NCBI GenBank assembly: GCA_019422105.1
Contig: JAHZDZ010000013.1
Coordinates: forward strand, 87,459 to 108,457
Origin: Bacillota bacterium
GTDB lineage: Bacteria > Bacillota > Clostridia > Lachnospirales > Anaerotignaceae
Direction: 5' to 3'
DNA length: 20,999 nucleotides
Below are positions 1 to 7,373 of this stretch, piece after piece; the first letter of the stretch is position 1, and every line of letters starts with the position of its first letter. The notes below the pieces were generated by a model, which saw only the letters and a program-made list of their open reading frames with translations, was not told the origin of the DNA and did not search any database. The translations under genes and the position numbers were made by a program.

Positions 1-6
1 ACTTTT

Positions 7-20
7 TTCTGTAAACAGAA
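7..20. repeat. Short palindrome, TTCTGT-AA-ACAGAA
   Basis: A 6-bp perfect inverted repeat around a 2-nt centre lies at the extreme left edge. It would fall in the 5' leader of the transcript started by the minus-strand promoter at 62-70. It could be an operator half-site pair or a small RNA hairpin. It does not match the Gram-positive LexA box, and no function can be assigned. Confidence 0.3.
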
Positions 21-61
21 CACGTCGTTTCTTTTTTGCCTTTTCTCCGCTTGTTATGTAT

Positions 62-70
62 ATTATAGCA
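62..70 (-). promoter_or_regulatory. Extended -10 promoter reading left, out of the window
   Basis: On the minus strand the sequence is TGCTATAAT, a perfect TATAAT preceded by the TGn extended -10 motif. No good -35 hexamer sits 16-18 nt upstream, which is tolerable for extended -10 promoters. Transcription would run toward position 1, so a divergent gene probably starts just beyond the window edge. Confidence 0.5.
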
Positions 71-446
71 TAAACGAGAGGTAAAGCATGATAAAATTTG
101 TGTTTCATATTTTGGGCAGGATTGAGGTATCTCATTTCTATTACCGCTGACAGCCGTATTTTATAGTGAAATAAATTAATTCATTCCGGTGCCCGCTAGA
201 GACTATGCATAGACAACGCACTGTATTTTTATATCCATTTGCTGGAAAAATAGTTTTTGCCAGCATTGACAAAAAAGGTTTGTGTAAATTGATATACAAA
301 TTTAAAAAATTAAAAAATATTTAATAAAGAAGTATTTGAAATTTGATAATATTCTGTTAAAATTATAATTAACTATAAATTGCAGAATTATTTCCGAGTG
401 GTAGAACTTACAATTATGACAGAGTAAAAGAAGAGGATGGTTCGAT
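71..446. other. AT-rich intergenic region upstream of the SLH protein gene
   Basis: No open frame here looks like a gene. The stretch holds a perfect 10-bp palindrome (CTATGCATAG, 203-212), an isolated TTGACA (266-271) without a well-spaced -10, a very A/T-rich tract at 298-330, and the promoter candidate described separately. The length suggests a regulated promoter region between two divergent genes. Confidence 0.4.
343..369 (+). promoter_or_regulatory. Candidate promoter for the SLH protein gene
   Basis: TTGATA (343-348) and a perfect TATAAT (364-369) are separated by 15 nt, which is short of the ideal 17. An A/T-rich tract lies just upstream and could act as an UP element. The start site would be near 376, giving a leader of about 70 nt before the ATG at 447. 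The short spacer and the AT-rich background keep confidence low. Confidence 0.35.
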
Positions 447-2555
447 ATGAAAAAGAAAATGCTTGTTTGTTTGTCTTTAATACTGTCCCTTGGCATCAAT
501 GGGTCTGTTTCGGCGGCAAATTTCAGTGATATCAATGATGTGCCCTGGACAGGAGCAGTAAGCTATATTAATGATGTGGCCGATTTAGGACTGATGGTGG
601 GAGATACGAACTCCAGCGGACAGAAGGTATTCCGCGCCAGAGATAATATTACATACTGTGAAGTAGCACAGCTGATTTACAATCTCTTTAAGGGTTCCGA
701 CTCTACCATGTATGCGACAAAGTGGGGTTCTGTGCTGACTGGGTATAAAATTCCGGACTGGGCAAAAAATGCTACGGCTTACGCGCTGGAAAACAGCATA
801 CTCTCCATCAGCGATTTGCCCAAATTTATGAAAAATGCGGATACAAGCAATAATGCAACCAGAGAGGATACGGCATTATTTTTTGGAAGGGCTTTCAGCA
901 AGACAAATTCTGTAGATACAAGTGCCAGCCTTTCCTTCAATGATGCAGGATCCATATCGTCTTTGGCTGTACCCTATATTGCCCTTTTGAACAAGCTGAA
1001 TATTATTGTTGGGGACAGCAGCAATAACTTTAACCCCAAAAATACCATAAACCGTGCGGAGATGGCGGTTATTGTCTCAAAATCCTATGAGGTGAACGGC
1101 GGGGGAAGCCCATCCTCCAATACCTCCAATGACAATCAGGTAAAGGGAACTGTTACCAAAATGGAGTCCTTTAACAGTACCTATATTCTGGAGGTTACAT
1201 CAGGCGGAAAGGCGTACGGCTTTATAGGCGACGATGATGTGGAGGTTGTAAACGGCTCTAAAACAGTTAAATTCTCGACGATTACCAAGGGGGACGAGGT
1301 AACTGTTTTGTATGACGGCTCTAAAATTGAGAAGGTAACAATTACATATGACGCGGAAAATACAGATGACAGTGAGACAAAGGGAACCATTTATAAGCTG
1401 ACGTCAAAGGTTATTGAAATTAAAAATAAGAGCGGCAACCGTTTTGAGTATGATTTGGAAGATGAAGATGTCACGGTAAAGCTGGATGGGTCCTCCTCGG
1501 ATTTGGACGAGCTTATGGATCTCTATGATGACGATGAGGAGATTACCGCTGAGCTGACGCTGAACAGTAAGGATGAGGTGACTAAAATTGTCGCCACAAC
1601 GGATGATGAGGACAGCGAGTATAAGGGTACCATCACTGAGTTGGATAAGAGAACCATAGAAATTAAATCAGGCTCAAAGCGCTATGAGTATGATATTTAC
1701 GATACGGACATTACTGTAAAGATAGACGGAAAATCAGAGGATCTGGCGGAGCTGATCGATCTGTTTGAAGATGATGAGGAGATTACCGCTACCCTAACGG
1801 TAAACAGTAAGGATGAGGTGACAAAGATTGTTGCCACAACTGAAGATGAGGATGACGAGTATAAGGGGAAAATTTACGAGATTAAAAAAAGCTACATTGA
1901 AATCAAATCAGGTAGCAAATATCATAAATATGATATTTATGATACGGATATTACCGTAAAAATTGACGGCAAGACAGAGGATCTTAATGAATTGATAGAC
2001 GTATTTGATGATGATGACGATATTACTGTTACTCTCACAGTAAACAGCAAGGATGAGGTGACAAAAATTGTTGCCACAACCTCTGATTCTGACGAGGAGG
2101 TAGAGGGAACAATATCATCCCTTTCCAGTTCTACATTGAAGCTGAAAAGCAAGAGCTATGACATTGATGACGAAGATGACATTGATATTGATGTGGAAGA
2201 CGGCACCAGAGAATCAAACATTGAAGATTTTGATAAATTAAAGGATGCTGTCAGCGACAATAAGAAAATGGAAGTAACGGTTGTTATTAAAGGCGGTTAT
2301 GTTTCTGAAATATCCGGTGAGGTTGTAGAGGTTGAAGGGGATATTTACAGGATAGATTTATCCTCCAAAATAATAAAGATGGATTTAAAGAGTGATACCT
2401 ATGAATATAAATATAGCACAGATGCAAAGGTTTATTTGGATGATGACAAAATAGATTTTGGTGATTTAGATGACGCGTTGGACGATGATGACCTTAAAGC
2501 TATATTGACTTTAGAGGATGGTATCGTAACAAAAATAGAGGCAGAAACAAAATAA
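447..2555 (+). CDS. Secreted SLH-domain surface protein with six acidic beta repeats
   Basis: This is a 702-residue exported protein. Residues 1-24 form a signal peptide (KKK, hydrophobic core, VSAA cleavage region). Three SLH motifs follow at about 25-81, 98-150 and 163-214. Each ends in the usual N/R-x-E region, for example NRAEMAVIV at 202-210. SLH domains normally anchor proteins to pyruvylated cell-wall polysaccharide. After a Ser/Asn-rich linker (215-230) come six modules at about 232-306, 312-391, 392-471, 472-551, 552-627 and 628-702. Each starts with a (K/E)G-T/D/K-I/V strand and ends with a V(T/S)-K/E-I strand. Modules 2-4 are nearly identical and exactly 80 residues apart. In module 3, 25 of 80 residues are Asp or Glu, so calcium binding is plausible. 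The modules resemble small beta-barrel domains seen in other surface proteins, and no enzymatic motif is visible. The start has AGAGGA about 9 nt upstream. The role (S-layer or cell-wall structural protein) is inferred. Confidence 0.9.
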   Translation: MKKKMLVCLSLILSLGINGSVSAANFSDINDVPWTGAVSYINDVADLGLMVGDTNSSGQKVFRARDNITYCEVAQLIYNLFKGSDSTMYATKWGSVLTGYKIPDWAKNATAYALENSILSISDLPKFMKNADTSNNATREDTALFFGRAFSKTNSVDTSASLSFNDAGSISSLAVPYIALLNKLNIIVGDSSNNFNPKNTINRAEMAVIVSKSYEVNGGGSPSSNTSNDNQVKGTVTKMESFNSTYILEVTSGGKAYGFIGDDDVEVVNGSKTVKFSTITKGDEVTVLYDGSKIEKVTITYDAENTDDSETKGTIYKLTSKVIEIKNKSGNRFEYDLEDEDVTVKLDGSSSDLDELMDLYDDDEEITAELTLNSKDEVTKIVATTDDEDSEYKGTITELDKRTIEIKSGSKRYEYDIYDTDITVKIDGKSEDLAELIDLFEDDEEITATLTVNSKDEVTKIVATTEDEDDEYKGKIYEIKKSYIEIKSGSKYHKYDIYDTDITVKIDGKTEDLNELIDVFDDDDDITVTLTVNSKDEVTKIVATTSDSDEEVEGTISSLSSSTLKLKSKSYDIDDEDDIDIDVEDGTRESNIEDFDKLKDAVSDNKKMEVTVVIKGGYVSEISGEVVEVEGDIYRIDLSSKIIKMDLKSDTYEYKYSTDAKVYLDDDKIDFGDLDDALDDDDLKAILTLEDGIVTKIEAETK
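1380..2099 (+). repeat. Three 240-bp tandem repeats inside the SLH protein gene
   Basis: The units begin near 1380, 1620 and 1860, and encode modules 2-4 of the SLH protein. The sequence reading AACAGYAAGGATGAGGTGAC recurs at 1563, 1803 and 2043, exactly 240 bp apart. Similarity extends to the DNA level, which points to recent duplication or ongoing gene conversion. The outer modules (1, 5 and 6) are much more diverged. Confidence 0.85.
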
Positions 2556-2563
2556 AAAACAGC

Positions 2564-2604
2564 AAAAAAACGCTGTCTGATAAACTTTCAGACGGCGTTT
2601 TTTT
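2564..2604. terminator. Bidirectional intrinsic terminator between convergent genes
   Basis: A 10-bp stem (2571-2580 with 2588-2597, one G-U pair) has a 7-nt loop. It is flanked by seven A on the left and seven T on the right, so it carries a U-tract in both directions. It sits 9 nt after the SLH protein stop and 24 nt beyond the end of the minus-strand glycosyltransferase, so it can serve both. Confidence 0.9.
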
Positions 2605-2627
2605 AGGAAAATACTCATTTTAAATTG

Positions 2628-3752
2628 TTATAAAAGTTTGCCGACAGAACTGTATAGTTTTACCAGTTCTTTTGCGGAGGTGTCCCAATTGAAGTTACGA
2701 CTCTGCATAACTCCCTTTTCAGACATCTGTTTTCTTTTTTCGGTATCAGATATGACAGAAAGCATGGCGTCCTCCATTGCCTTAATATCGAAGGGATTCA
2801 CCAAAACTGCGGCCTCTCCCCCAACCTCCGGCATAGCAGAGGTATTGGAGCAGATAACAGGTACCCCTAAGGACATGGCCTCCGCTATTGGCATACCAAA
2901 GCCCTCATACAGGGATGGGTAGAGGAAAAGGGATGCATTTTCATATAATGATTTTTTTTCTTCCTCCGTGATATAGCCAGTAAATATAACATTATTCTCC
3001 ATACTGAGATTTTTTACCTTTTCGAAGATAGCGTCATACATCCATCCTTTATTGCCGGCAATGACAAGCTGATAACCGTCTGTTTCCTTTGAAAACAAAA
3101 AATAAGCGTCTATAAGCCGTTCAATATTTTTTCTTGGCTCCAGTGTCCCTACATACAAAAGATAGGGTTTTTTTATATAGTGTTTGCCGGATAGAATAGC
3201 AAAGTCCGCGCTTTTTTCCGGCAGACTCGGCGCCGGGTATATAATTTTAATTTTATTCTCCGGCAGATGGCAGAAATCCATGATTTCTTTTTTTGAATTT
3301 TCTGATATGGTAATGATTTTTTCGCTTCGGTTAATACTATAGGAAATATCCTTTTTGATTCGTTTTAAATTTTTTGGGTCAAGAGTTTCCGGATGCTTTA
3401 AAAATGCCATATCGTACACTGTATTGATAACCTTTCCCTTTATGCGGGGAGGTACAATATAGTTAAAAAAATGGTAAATATCACTGTGAGAACCGCTTAA
3501 GGCATGATAGGAAAGAGGAAGGACCTTCCATATCCGACGGTAAATGCCATAAGGCATGAGCACATTTTTGCTGACGGGGAAAGGAATATCCTTTAGGGTG
3601 TCTCTGTGGTCGTGACGGTTCAAAAAATTAAAATAGGCGCCTTTGTAGGCCATATCTTTTTCACAGATAAGCCTTTTCGTCAGTTCAAAGGTATATTCGC
3701 CCACGCCGGATCGGTTTCCGAAACAGGGCTGAAGATCAAGGGAAATCTCCAT
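2628..3752 (-). CDS. GT4 family glycosyltransferase (mannosyl/rhamnosyltransferase-like)
   Basis: This 374-residue, GT-B-fold retaining glycosyltransferase probably adds a sugar from a GDP-sugar to the growing polysaccharide on the cytoplasmic face. It has the N-terminal glycine-rich acceptor loop NRSGVGEY (13-20), the donor-site strand GTLEPRKN (202-209), and a complete EX7E motif, E283 to E291 in EGFGMPIAE. The ATG at 3752 is chosen over one 15 codons upstream because GGGAGTGG lies just before it and the protein then begins MEISLDLQP, like family members. It is divergent from the manC operon and convergent with the SLH gene. It resembles the WbpY/WbpZ or mannosyltransferase MtfB type. The GDP-D-rhamnose genes next door suggest D-rhamnose or mannose as donor. 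The linkage cannot be read from sequence. Confidence 0.88.
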   Translation of the reverse strand: MEISLDLQPCFGNRSGVGEYTFELTKRLICEKDMAYKGAYFNFLNRHDHRDTLKDIPFPVSKNVLMPYGIYRRIWKVLPLSYHALSGSHSDIYHFFNYIVPPRIKGKVINTVYDMAFLKHPETLDPKNLKRIKKDISYSINRSEKIITISENSKKEIMDFCHLPENKIKIIYPAPSLPEKSADFAILSGKHYIKKPYLLYVGTLEPRKNIERLIDAYFLFSKETDGYQLVIAGNKGWMYDAIFEKVKNLSMENNVIFTGYITEEEKKSLYENASLFLYPSLYEGFGMPIAEAMSLGVPVICSNTSAMPEVGGEAAVLVNPFDIKAMEDAMLSVISDTEKRKQMSEKGVMQSRNFNWDTSAKELVKLYSSVGKLL

Positions 3753-3787
3753 TTTTTCCACTCCCAAATGTTTTTTTGTCGAAGATG

Positions 3788-3796
3788 AGAATAGCA
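3788..3796 (-). promoter_or_regulatory. Candidate extended -10 promoter for the minus-strand glycosyltransferase
   Basis: Minus-strand TGCTATTCT gives a TATTCT -10 with a TGn extension, the same architecture as the promoter at 62-70. The predicted start near 3781 leaves a leader of about 29 nt that includes the ribosome binding site. No convincing -35 is seen. Confidence 0.4.
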
Positions 3797-3915
3797 AGCT
3801 GATTGTTCTTTTTTGAAAAACTACGTTTTACGGTAAAGCTTTATCCGCTTTTTCAAATGCGGTGTGTATGGGCGGAAGCCCATGTTTTAGATTGTTCATG
3901 TTTATTTTTTTTGAT

Positions 3916-3936
3916 GTTTACATTTTTATTGTAAAC
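3916..3936. promoter_or_regulatory. Inverted repeat operator candidate, GTTTACA-N7-TGTAAAC
   Basis: Perfect 7-bp arms (3916-3922 and 3930-3936) are separated by 7 nt. The geometry suits a dimeric helix-turn-helix regulator. The right arm overlaps the predicted -35 at 3929-3934, so a bound protein would probably block polymerase. The cognate regulator is not encoded in the window. Confidence 0.45.
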
Positions 3937-3957
3937 GGGGCCCTGTTAGTGTACAAT
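3929..3957 (+). promoter_or_regulatory. Candidate main promoter of the polysaccharide operon
   Basis: TTGTAA (3929-3934) and TACAAT (3952-3957) are separated by 17 nt. The -35 matches consensus at 4 of 6 positions and the -10 at 5 of 6. The expected start near 3964 gives a leader of about 120 nt before manC. The promoter overlaps the inverted repeat, which implies regulation. Confidence 0.45.
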
Positions 3958-4084
3958 TTAAAAAGTATGGATATTTGTCACAGTCAAATCACTGTAAAAA
4001 ATTATATCCGAAGAAGGCTTTGAATAGATTATAGCGAAAATAACAAAAGAAAACAATGGCAAACTGTATGGGAGGGTATGGAAA

Positions 4085-5164
4085 ATGAAGAAAACGGCGC
4101 TGATTATGGCAGGAGGCAGAGGCGAACGCTTCTGGCCCAGAAGCAGGCGTAATTTGCCAAAGCAGTTCCTGTCTTTGACGGATGACGGCAAAACCATGAT
4201 TCAGCATACGGTGGACAGGATTCTGCCGGTTGTCCGTATGGAGGACATCTATATTGTGACAAATCAGGATTATAAAAAGCTTGTGAGAGAGCAGCTGCCG
4301 AATATTCCGGAGGAAAATATACTCTGTGAGCCTGTGGGTAAAAATACAGCGCCCTGCATTGGCCTTGCGGCGGCTCATATGGAAAAAAAATACAGGGATG
4401 CCGTTATGGTGGTTTTGCCAAGCGATCACTTAATAAAATATAATTCCATGTTTGCCGATACCCTGACGGACGCCTGTGAGATTGCGGAGGAGGACGGCAA
4501 TCTGGTAACCATAGGCATTATGCCCTCCTATCCGGAAACAGGCTATGGCTATATAAAATTTAAAAGCGAGAGCAAAAATGAGAAGTCTGTCCGTTCCTAC
4601 AGCGTAGAGCGTTTTGTGGAGAAGCCGGATTTGGACACGGCCAAGGAATATGTCAACAGCGGGGAATATCTGTGGAACAGCGGTATGTTTCTGTGGAAAG
4701 TCAGTACGGTGTTGGGAGAATTTCAGAAATTTCTGCCCGAGGTGGCAAAGGGACTTGTCAGGATACAGGAGGCTGTCGGGACAAAGGAAGAAGAAAGCGT
4801 GCTGGAAAGAGAATTCAGAAAATTTCCGTCTGTTTCCATAGACTACGGTATTATGGAAAAGGCTGAAAATATCCATATCCTTCCGGGAACCTTCGGCTGG
4901 GATGATGTAGGGAGCTGGCTTGCCATAGAGCGGTTTCATAAATCCAACGAGTTTGGCAATGTGGTGGAGGGAAATGTTATTTCCATTGATACCAAAGACA
5001 GCATATTGCTGGGACAGGACAAGCTGATTGCGGCTGTGGGAATAGAGGATTTGATTGTAGTGGATACCAAGGACGCAATATTAATTTGTGACAAGGATTC
5101 CACACAGGATATCAAAAAGGTCATTGAGAATCTGAAAATATGCAACCGAAATGAATATATATAA
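4085..5164 (+). CDS. manC: Mannose-1-phosphate guanylyltransferase
   Basis: This enzyme makes GDP-mannose from mannose-1-phosphate and GTP in the cytoplasm, supplying the Gmd/Rmd pathway directly downstream. The 359 residues open with the nucleotidyltransferase signature GGRGERFWPRSRRNLPKQF (10-28), including the PKQF lysine of sugar-nucleotide pyrophosphorylases. PSDH (112-115), TGYGYI (152-157), EKP (179-181), NSGMFLW (198-204) and GWDDVGSW (271-278) are all in place. It is the short monofunctional form. The phosphomannose-isomerase domain of the roughly 470-residue bifunctional type (such as WbpW or AlgA) is absent. The GGGAGGG ribosome binding site is 8 nt before the ATG. It is the first gene of the operon and lies 20 nt before gmd. 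Confidence 0.95.
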   Translation: MKKTALIMAGGRGERFWPRSRRNLPKQFLSLTDDGKTMIQHTVDRILPVVRMEDIYIVTNQDYKKLVREQLPNIPEENILCEPVGKNTAPCIGLAAAHMEKKYRDAVMVVLPSDHLIKYNSMFADTLTDACEIAEEDGNLVTIGIMPSYPETGYGYIKFKSESKNEKSVRSYSVERFVEKPDLDTAKEYVNSGEYLWNSGMFLWKVSTVLGEFQKFLPEVAKGLVRIQEAVGTKEEESVLEREFRKFPSVSIDYGIMEKAENIHILPGTFGWDDVGSWLAIERFHKSNEFGNVVEGNVISIDTKDSILLGQDKLIAAVGIEDLIVVDTKDAILICDKDSTQDIKKVIENLKICNRNEYI

Positions 5165-5184
5165 GGAAGGAAAGGAAGTTTGAG

Positions 5185-6204
5185 ATGAAAAGGGCTTTGA
5201 TTACGGGAATTACAGGACAGGACGGTTCTTACCTCAGCGAGCTTTTATTGGAGAAGGGCTATGAGGTTTATGGCATTATGAGAAGGAAAAGCGTTGTGGA
5301 TTACGGCAATGTGGAGCATATCAAGGATAAAATTCATTTCATTTATGCGGATATGACAGACGTAATCTCACTGATAAATGCAATGAGAATTTCACAGGCC
5401 GATGAGGTTTATAATCTGGCGGCGCAGTCCTTTGTGGCTACCAGCTGGGAGCAGCCCATTGCAACAGCGGATATTGACGCTTTAGGCGTTACCAATATGC
5501 TGGAGGCAATCCGAACCGTAAAGCCGGAGGCAAGATTCTATCAGGCTTCCACAAGCGAGATGTTTGGTCTTGTGCAGGAAATTCCTCAGAAGGAGACAAC
5601 ACCTTTTTATCCGAGAAGCCCCTATGGAGTGGCGAAGCTGTACGGTCACTGGATTACTAAAAACTACAGGGAGAGCTATGGCCTTTTTGCCTGCTCCGGC
5701 ATACTCTTTAACCATGAATCAGAGAGAAGGGGCAAGGAGTTTGTCACCAGAAAAATTACAGACGCCGTGGCGAGAATCGCCGCAGGCAAGCAGGAATGTG
5801 TGGAGCTTGGCAATATGGATTCCAAGCGCGACTGGGGACATTCCAGGGATTATGTAAAGGCTATGTGGCTTATGCTTCAGCAGGACAATGCTGATGATTA
5901 TGTTATCGCTACAAACGAGACAAGGACGGTCAGAGACTTTGTTGACGCCGCTTTTAAGCATGCCGGTATGGAAATTGAGTGGAAGGGTGTGGGTGTTGAG
6001 GAAATCGGCATCAATAAGGCAAACGGAAAGATTGTTGTCAAGGTAAATCCAAAGTTCTTCCGTCCGGCGGAGGTGGAGCTTCTTTTGGGCGATCCTGCGA
6101 AAGCAGAAAGGGAACTTGGTTGGAGGAGGGAAATCTCTTTTGACAATATGGTAGAGCGCATGGTAAAAAATGACATGGCCCTTGTGGCGGAAGAAAGGAT
6201 ATGA
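5185..6204 (+). CDS. gmd: GDP-mannose 4,6-dehydratase
   Basis: This NADP-dependent short-chain dehydrogenase/reductase enzyme converts GDP-D-mannose to GDP-4-keto-6-deoxy-D-mannose. The 339-residue protein has the cofactor loop GITGQDG (8-14), the Gmd-type arginines in IMRRKSV (31-37), the catalytic Ser/Thr-Ser-Glu segment STSE (122-125) and the Tyr-x3-Lys pair Y147/K151 in SPYGVAK. FNHESERRG (175-183) is the strongly conserved GDP-sugar-binding stretch of the family. The length is typical, perhaps slightly short. It lies between manC (20 nt upstream, with a GGAAGGAAAGG ribosome binding region) and rmd (7 nt downstream), and the product is handed to the next enzyme. Confidence 0.96.
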   Translation: MKRALITGITGQDGSYLSELLLEKGYEVYGIMRRKSVVDYGNVEHIKDKIHFIYADMTDVISLINAMRISQADEVYNLAAQSFVATSWEQPIATADIDALGVTNMLEAIRTVKPEARFYQASTSEMFGLVQEIPQKETTPFYPRSPYGVAKLYGHWITKNYRESYGLFACSGILFNHESERRGKEFVTRKITDAVARIAAGKQECVELGNMDSKRDWGHSRDYVKAMWLMLQQDNADDYVIATNETRTVRDFVDAAFKHAGMEIEWKGVGVEEIGINKANGKIVVKVNPKFFRPAEVELLLGDPAKAERELGWRREISFDNMVERMVKNDMALVAEERI

Positions 6205-6211
6205 GACGCCT

Positions 6212-7168
6212 ATGAAAAAGGCATTGATTATCGGAGGGGCCGGCTTTGTGGGCGGTTACCTGATAGACCATATTTTGTCAGATAAAAAATGGGACGTGAC
6301 AGTGACGAAGCTTCCCCATGAGGCCATAAAAAAGGAAAATGTTACGGTACTTGACTTAAATATTTTGGAAATGAAGGACATTTCTTCCCTTCTGGATAGA
6401 GTAAAGCCGGATTATATTTTTTATTTGGCGGCGCAGAGCTCTGTGGCTTTGTCGTGGAAAAATCCACAGATGACAGCGGATATTAATATCAGGGGCAGCA
6501 TCAATTTTTTGGAGGCTTTAAGAGACTACAGCGGCAAGGCGAGAACACTGCTTATCGGAAGCGGGGAGGAATACGGTCATATCAGGCCGGAGGAGACCCC
6601 TGTCGGTGAAGAAAACACACTTCGTCCCGGTAATGTCTACGCTGCCACAAAGGCGGCGCAGGGAATGCTTGGCAAAATATATGCCGATGCCTATGGACTG
6701 GAATTGGTTATGGTAAGGGCGTTTAACCATATCGGTCCGAAGCAGAGCCCTCTTTTTGTGGTATCCGATTTTTGCAGGCAGGCCGCCATGATTGAAGCAG
6801 GACAGATGGAGCCTGTTATTCGGGTTGGAAATCTCGGGGCCAAAAGGGATTTTACAGATGTGCGGGACGTGGTAAAGGCTTATACCCTTCTTGCGGAAAA
6901 GGGGAGAAAAGGCGAAATTTACAATGTGGGAAGCGGAAGGGCCGTGGAAATCAATGAAATACTGAATAGGATACTCTCCATGGCAAAGGCGGAGATACAG
7001 GTTGAGGTGGAGAAGGAAAGGCTTCGTCCTGTGGATGTGCCTGTCATTGAGGCGGATATTGCAAAGCTTGTAAAGGAAACAGGCTGGCAAGTCTCTATTC
7101 CCCTTGAGCGGACAATTTTGGAAACTCTCGGTTACTGGCGGCGGGAATACGGAAAGGAAGAGTTTTAA
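6212..7168 (+). CDS. rmd: GDP-4-keto-6-deoxy-D-mannose reductase (GDP-D-rhamnose forming)
   Basis: This SDR-family reductase is predicted to reduce the Gmd product at C4 to give GDP-D-rhamnose. With the ATG at 6212 it has 318 residues. It has the cofactor loop GGAGFVGG (8-15), the SGEEYG catalytic serine region (117-122), Y143/K147 in YAATK, and the Rmd-like sequences FNHIGPKQSP and GNLGAKRDFTDVRD. Fucose synthases (Fcl) differ in these regions, so L-fucose is disfavoured. A GDP-6-deoxy-D-talose product cannot be strictly excluded. An in-frame ATG at 6170 would overlap gmd and lacks a good ribosome binding site. The 6212 start has AAAGGA just upstream and restores the normal N-terminus. It closes the precursor-supply part of the operon. 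Confidence 0.92.
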   Translation: MKKALIIGGAGFVGGYLIDHILSDKKWDVTVTKLPHEAIKKENVTVLDLNILEMKDISSLLDRVKPDYIFYLAAQSSVALSWKNPQMTADINIRGSINFLEALRDYSGKARTLLIGSGEEYGHIRPEETPVGEENTLRPGNVYAATKAAQGMLGKIYADAYGLELVMVRAFNHIGPKQSPLFVVSDFCRQAAMIEAGQMEPVIRVGNLGAKRDFTDVRDVVKAYTLLAEKGRKGEIYNVGSGRAVEINEILNRILSMAKAEIQVEVEKERLRPVDVPVIEADIAKLVKETGWQVSIPLERTILETLGYWRREYGKEEF

Positions 7169-7228
7169 GCGACTTGTATTCTGTTTTTTGGCATGATTGG
7201 AATACAGATTTAAAAAGAAATGATTAGC

Positions 7229-7261
7229 CCTTCTGCTGTTTTTATAAAAGGCGGCAGAAGG
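7229..7261 (+). ncRNA. Strong RNA hairpin in the rmd-wzm spacer, no U-tract
   Basis: The arms CCTTCTGCTG and CGGCAGAAGG pair over 10 bp with one G-U. The 13-nt loop is A/T-rich and partly self-complementary. The following bases are AAAAG, so it is not a standard plus-strand terminator. It may stabilise the 3' end of a manC-gmd-rmd mRNA after processing, or be part of a leader. Confidence 0.3.
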
Positions 7262-7344
7262 AAAAGTTTGCCGAAGACTGTCAAAGCGTCACAGGAACGC
7301 TGAACAGGAGCCTATCAGGATTCTAAAGAAGGCTTGCTCTAAGT

Positions 7345-7373
7345 TTTATAAAAATAGGGAAATCTTTTATAAT
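7345..7373 (+). promoter_or_regulatory. Candidate internal promoter upstream of wzm
   Basis: TTTATA (7345-7350, 4 of 6) and a perfect TATAAT (7368-7373) are 17 nt apart. A start near 7380 would give a leader of about 195 nt for the exporter and assembly genes. The surroundings are AT-rich, so a chance match is possible. Confidence 0.35.

Larger units (their letters stand above)
3753..4084. other. Divergent regulatory region between the GT4 gene and manC
   Basis: This 332-nt stretch contains no gene. It holds the minus-strand promoter (3788-3796), the inverted repeat and plus-strand promoter (3916-3957), a weak 5-bp hairpin ACAGT/ACTGT (3980-3995) in the manC leader, and the manC ribosome binding site GGGAGGG (4070-4076). 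Confidence 0.5.

Noticed and set aside
266..298. TTGACA (266-271) as the SLH gene -35
   Set aside because: At 17 nt the -10 would be TTGATA, and the best nearby hexamer TATACA is 21 nt away, so the TATAAT at 364-369 is preferred.
1380..2099. 240-bp repeats as a CRISPR or mobile repeat
   Set aside because: The repeats are in frame, lie within one long gene, and encode a repeated protein module with no spacers.
4430..4939. 169-codon minus-strand open frame inside manC
   Set aside because: It lies wholly opposite a gene with complete family motifs, and its translation is Cys/His/Arg/Phe-rich without any recognisable domain.
6518..7090. 190-codon minus-strand open frame inside rmd
   Set aside because: It is antisense to conserved SDR motifs, with low-complexity antisense-like composition. 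It is a chance open frame.
6212..7168. The reductase as GDP-L-fucose synthase (Fcl)
   Set aside because: Its SGEEYG, FNHIGPKQSP and GAKRDFTDVRD stretches follow Rmd-type reductases rather than the Fcl epimerase-reductase pattern.
7229..7261. Hairpin after rmd as an intrinsic terminator
   Set aside because: The stem is good but is followed by AAAAG instead of a U-tract on the plus strand, so it is listed as an RNA hairpin only.
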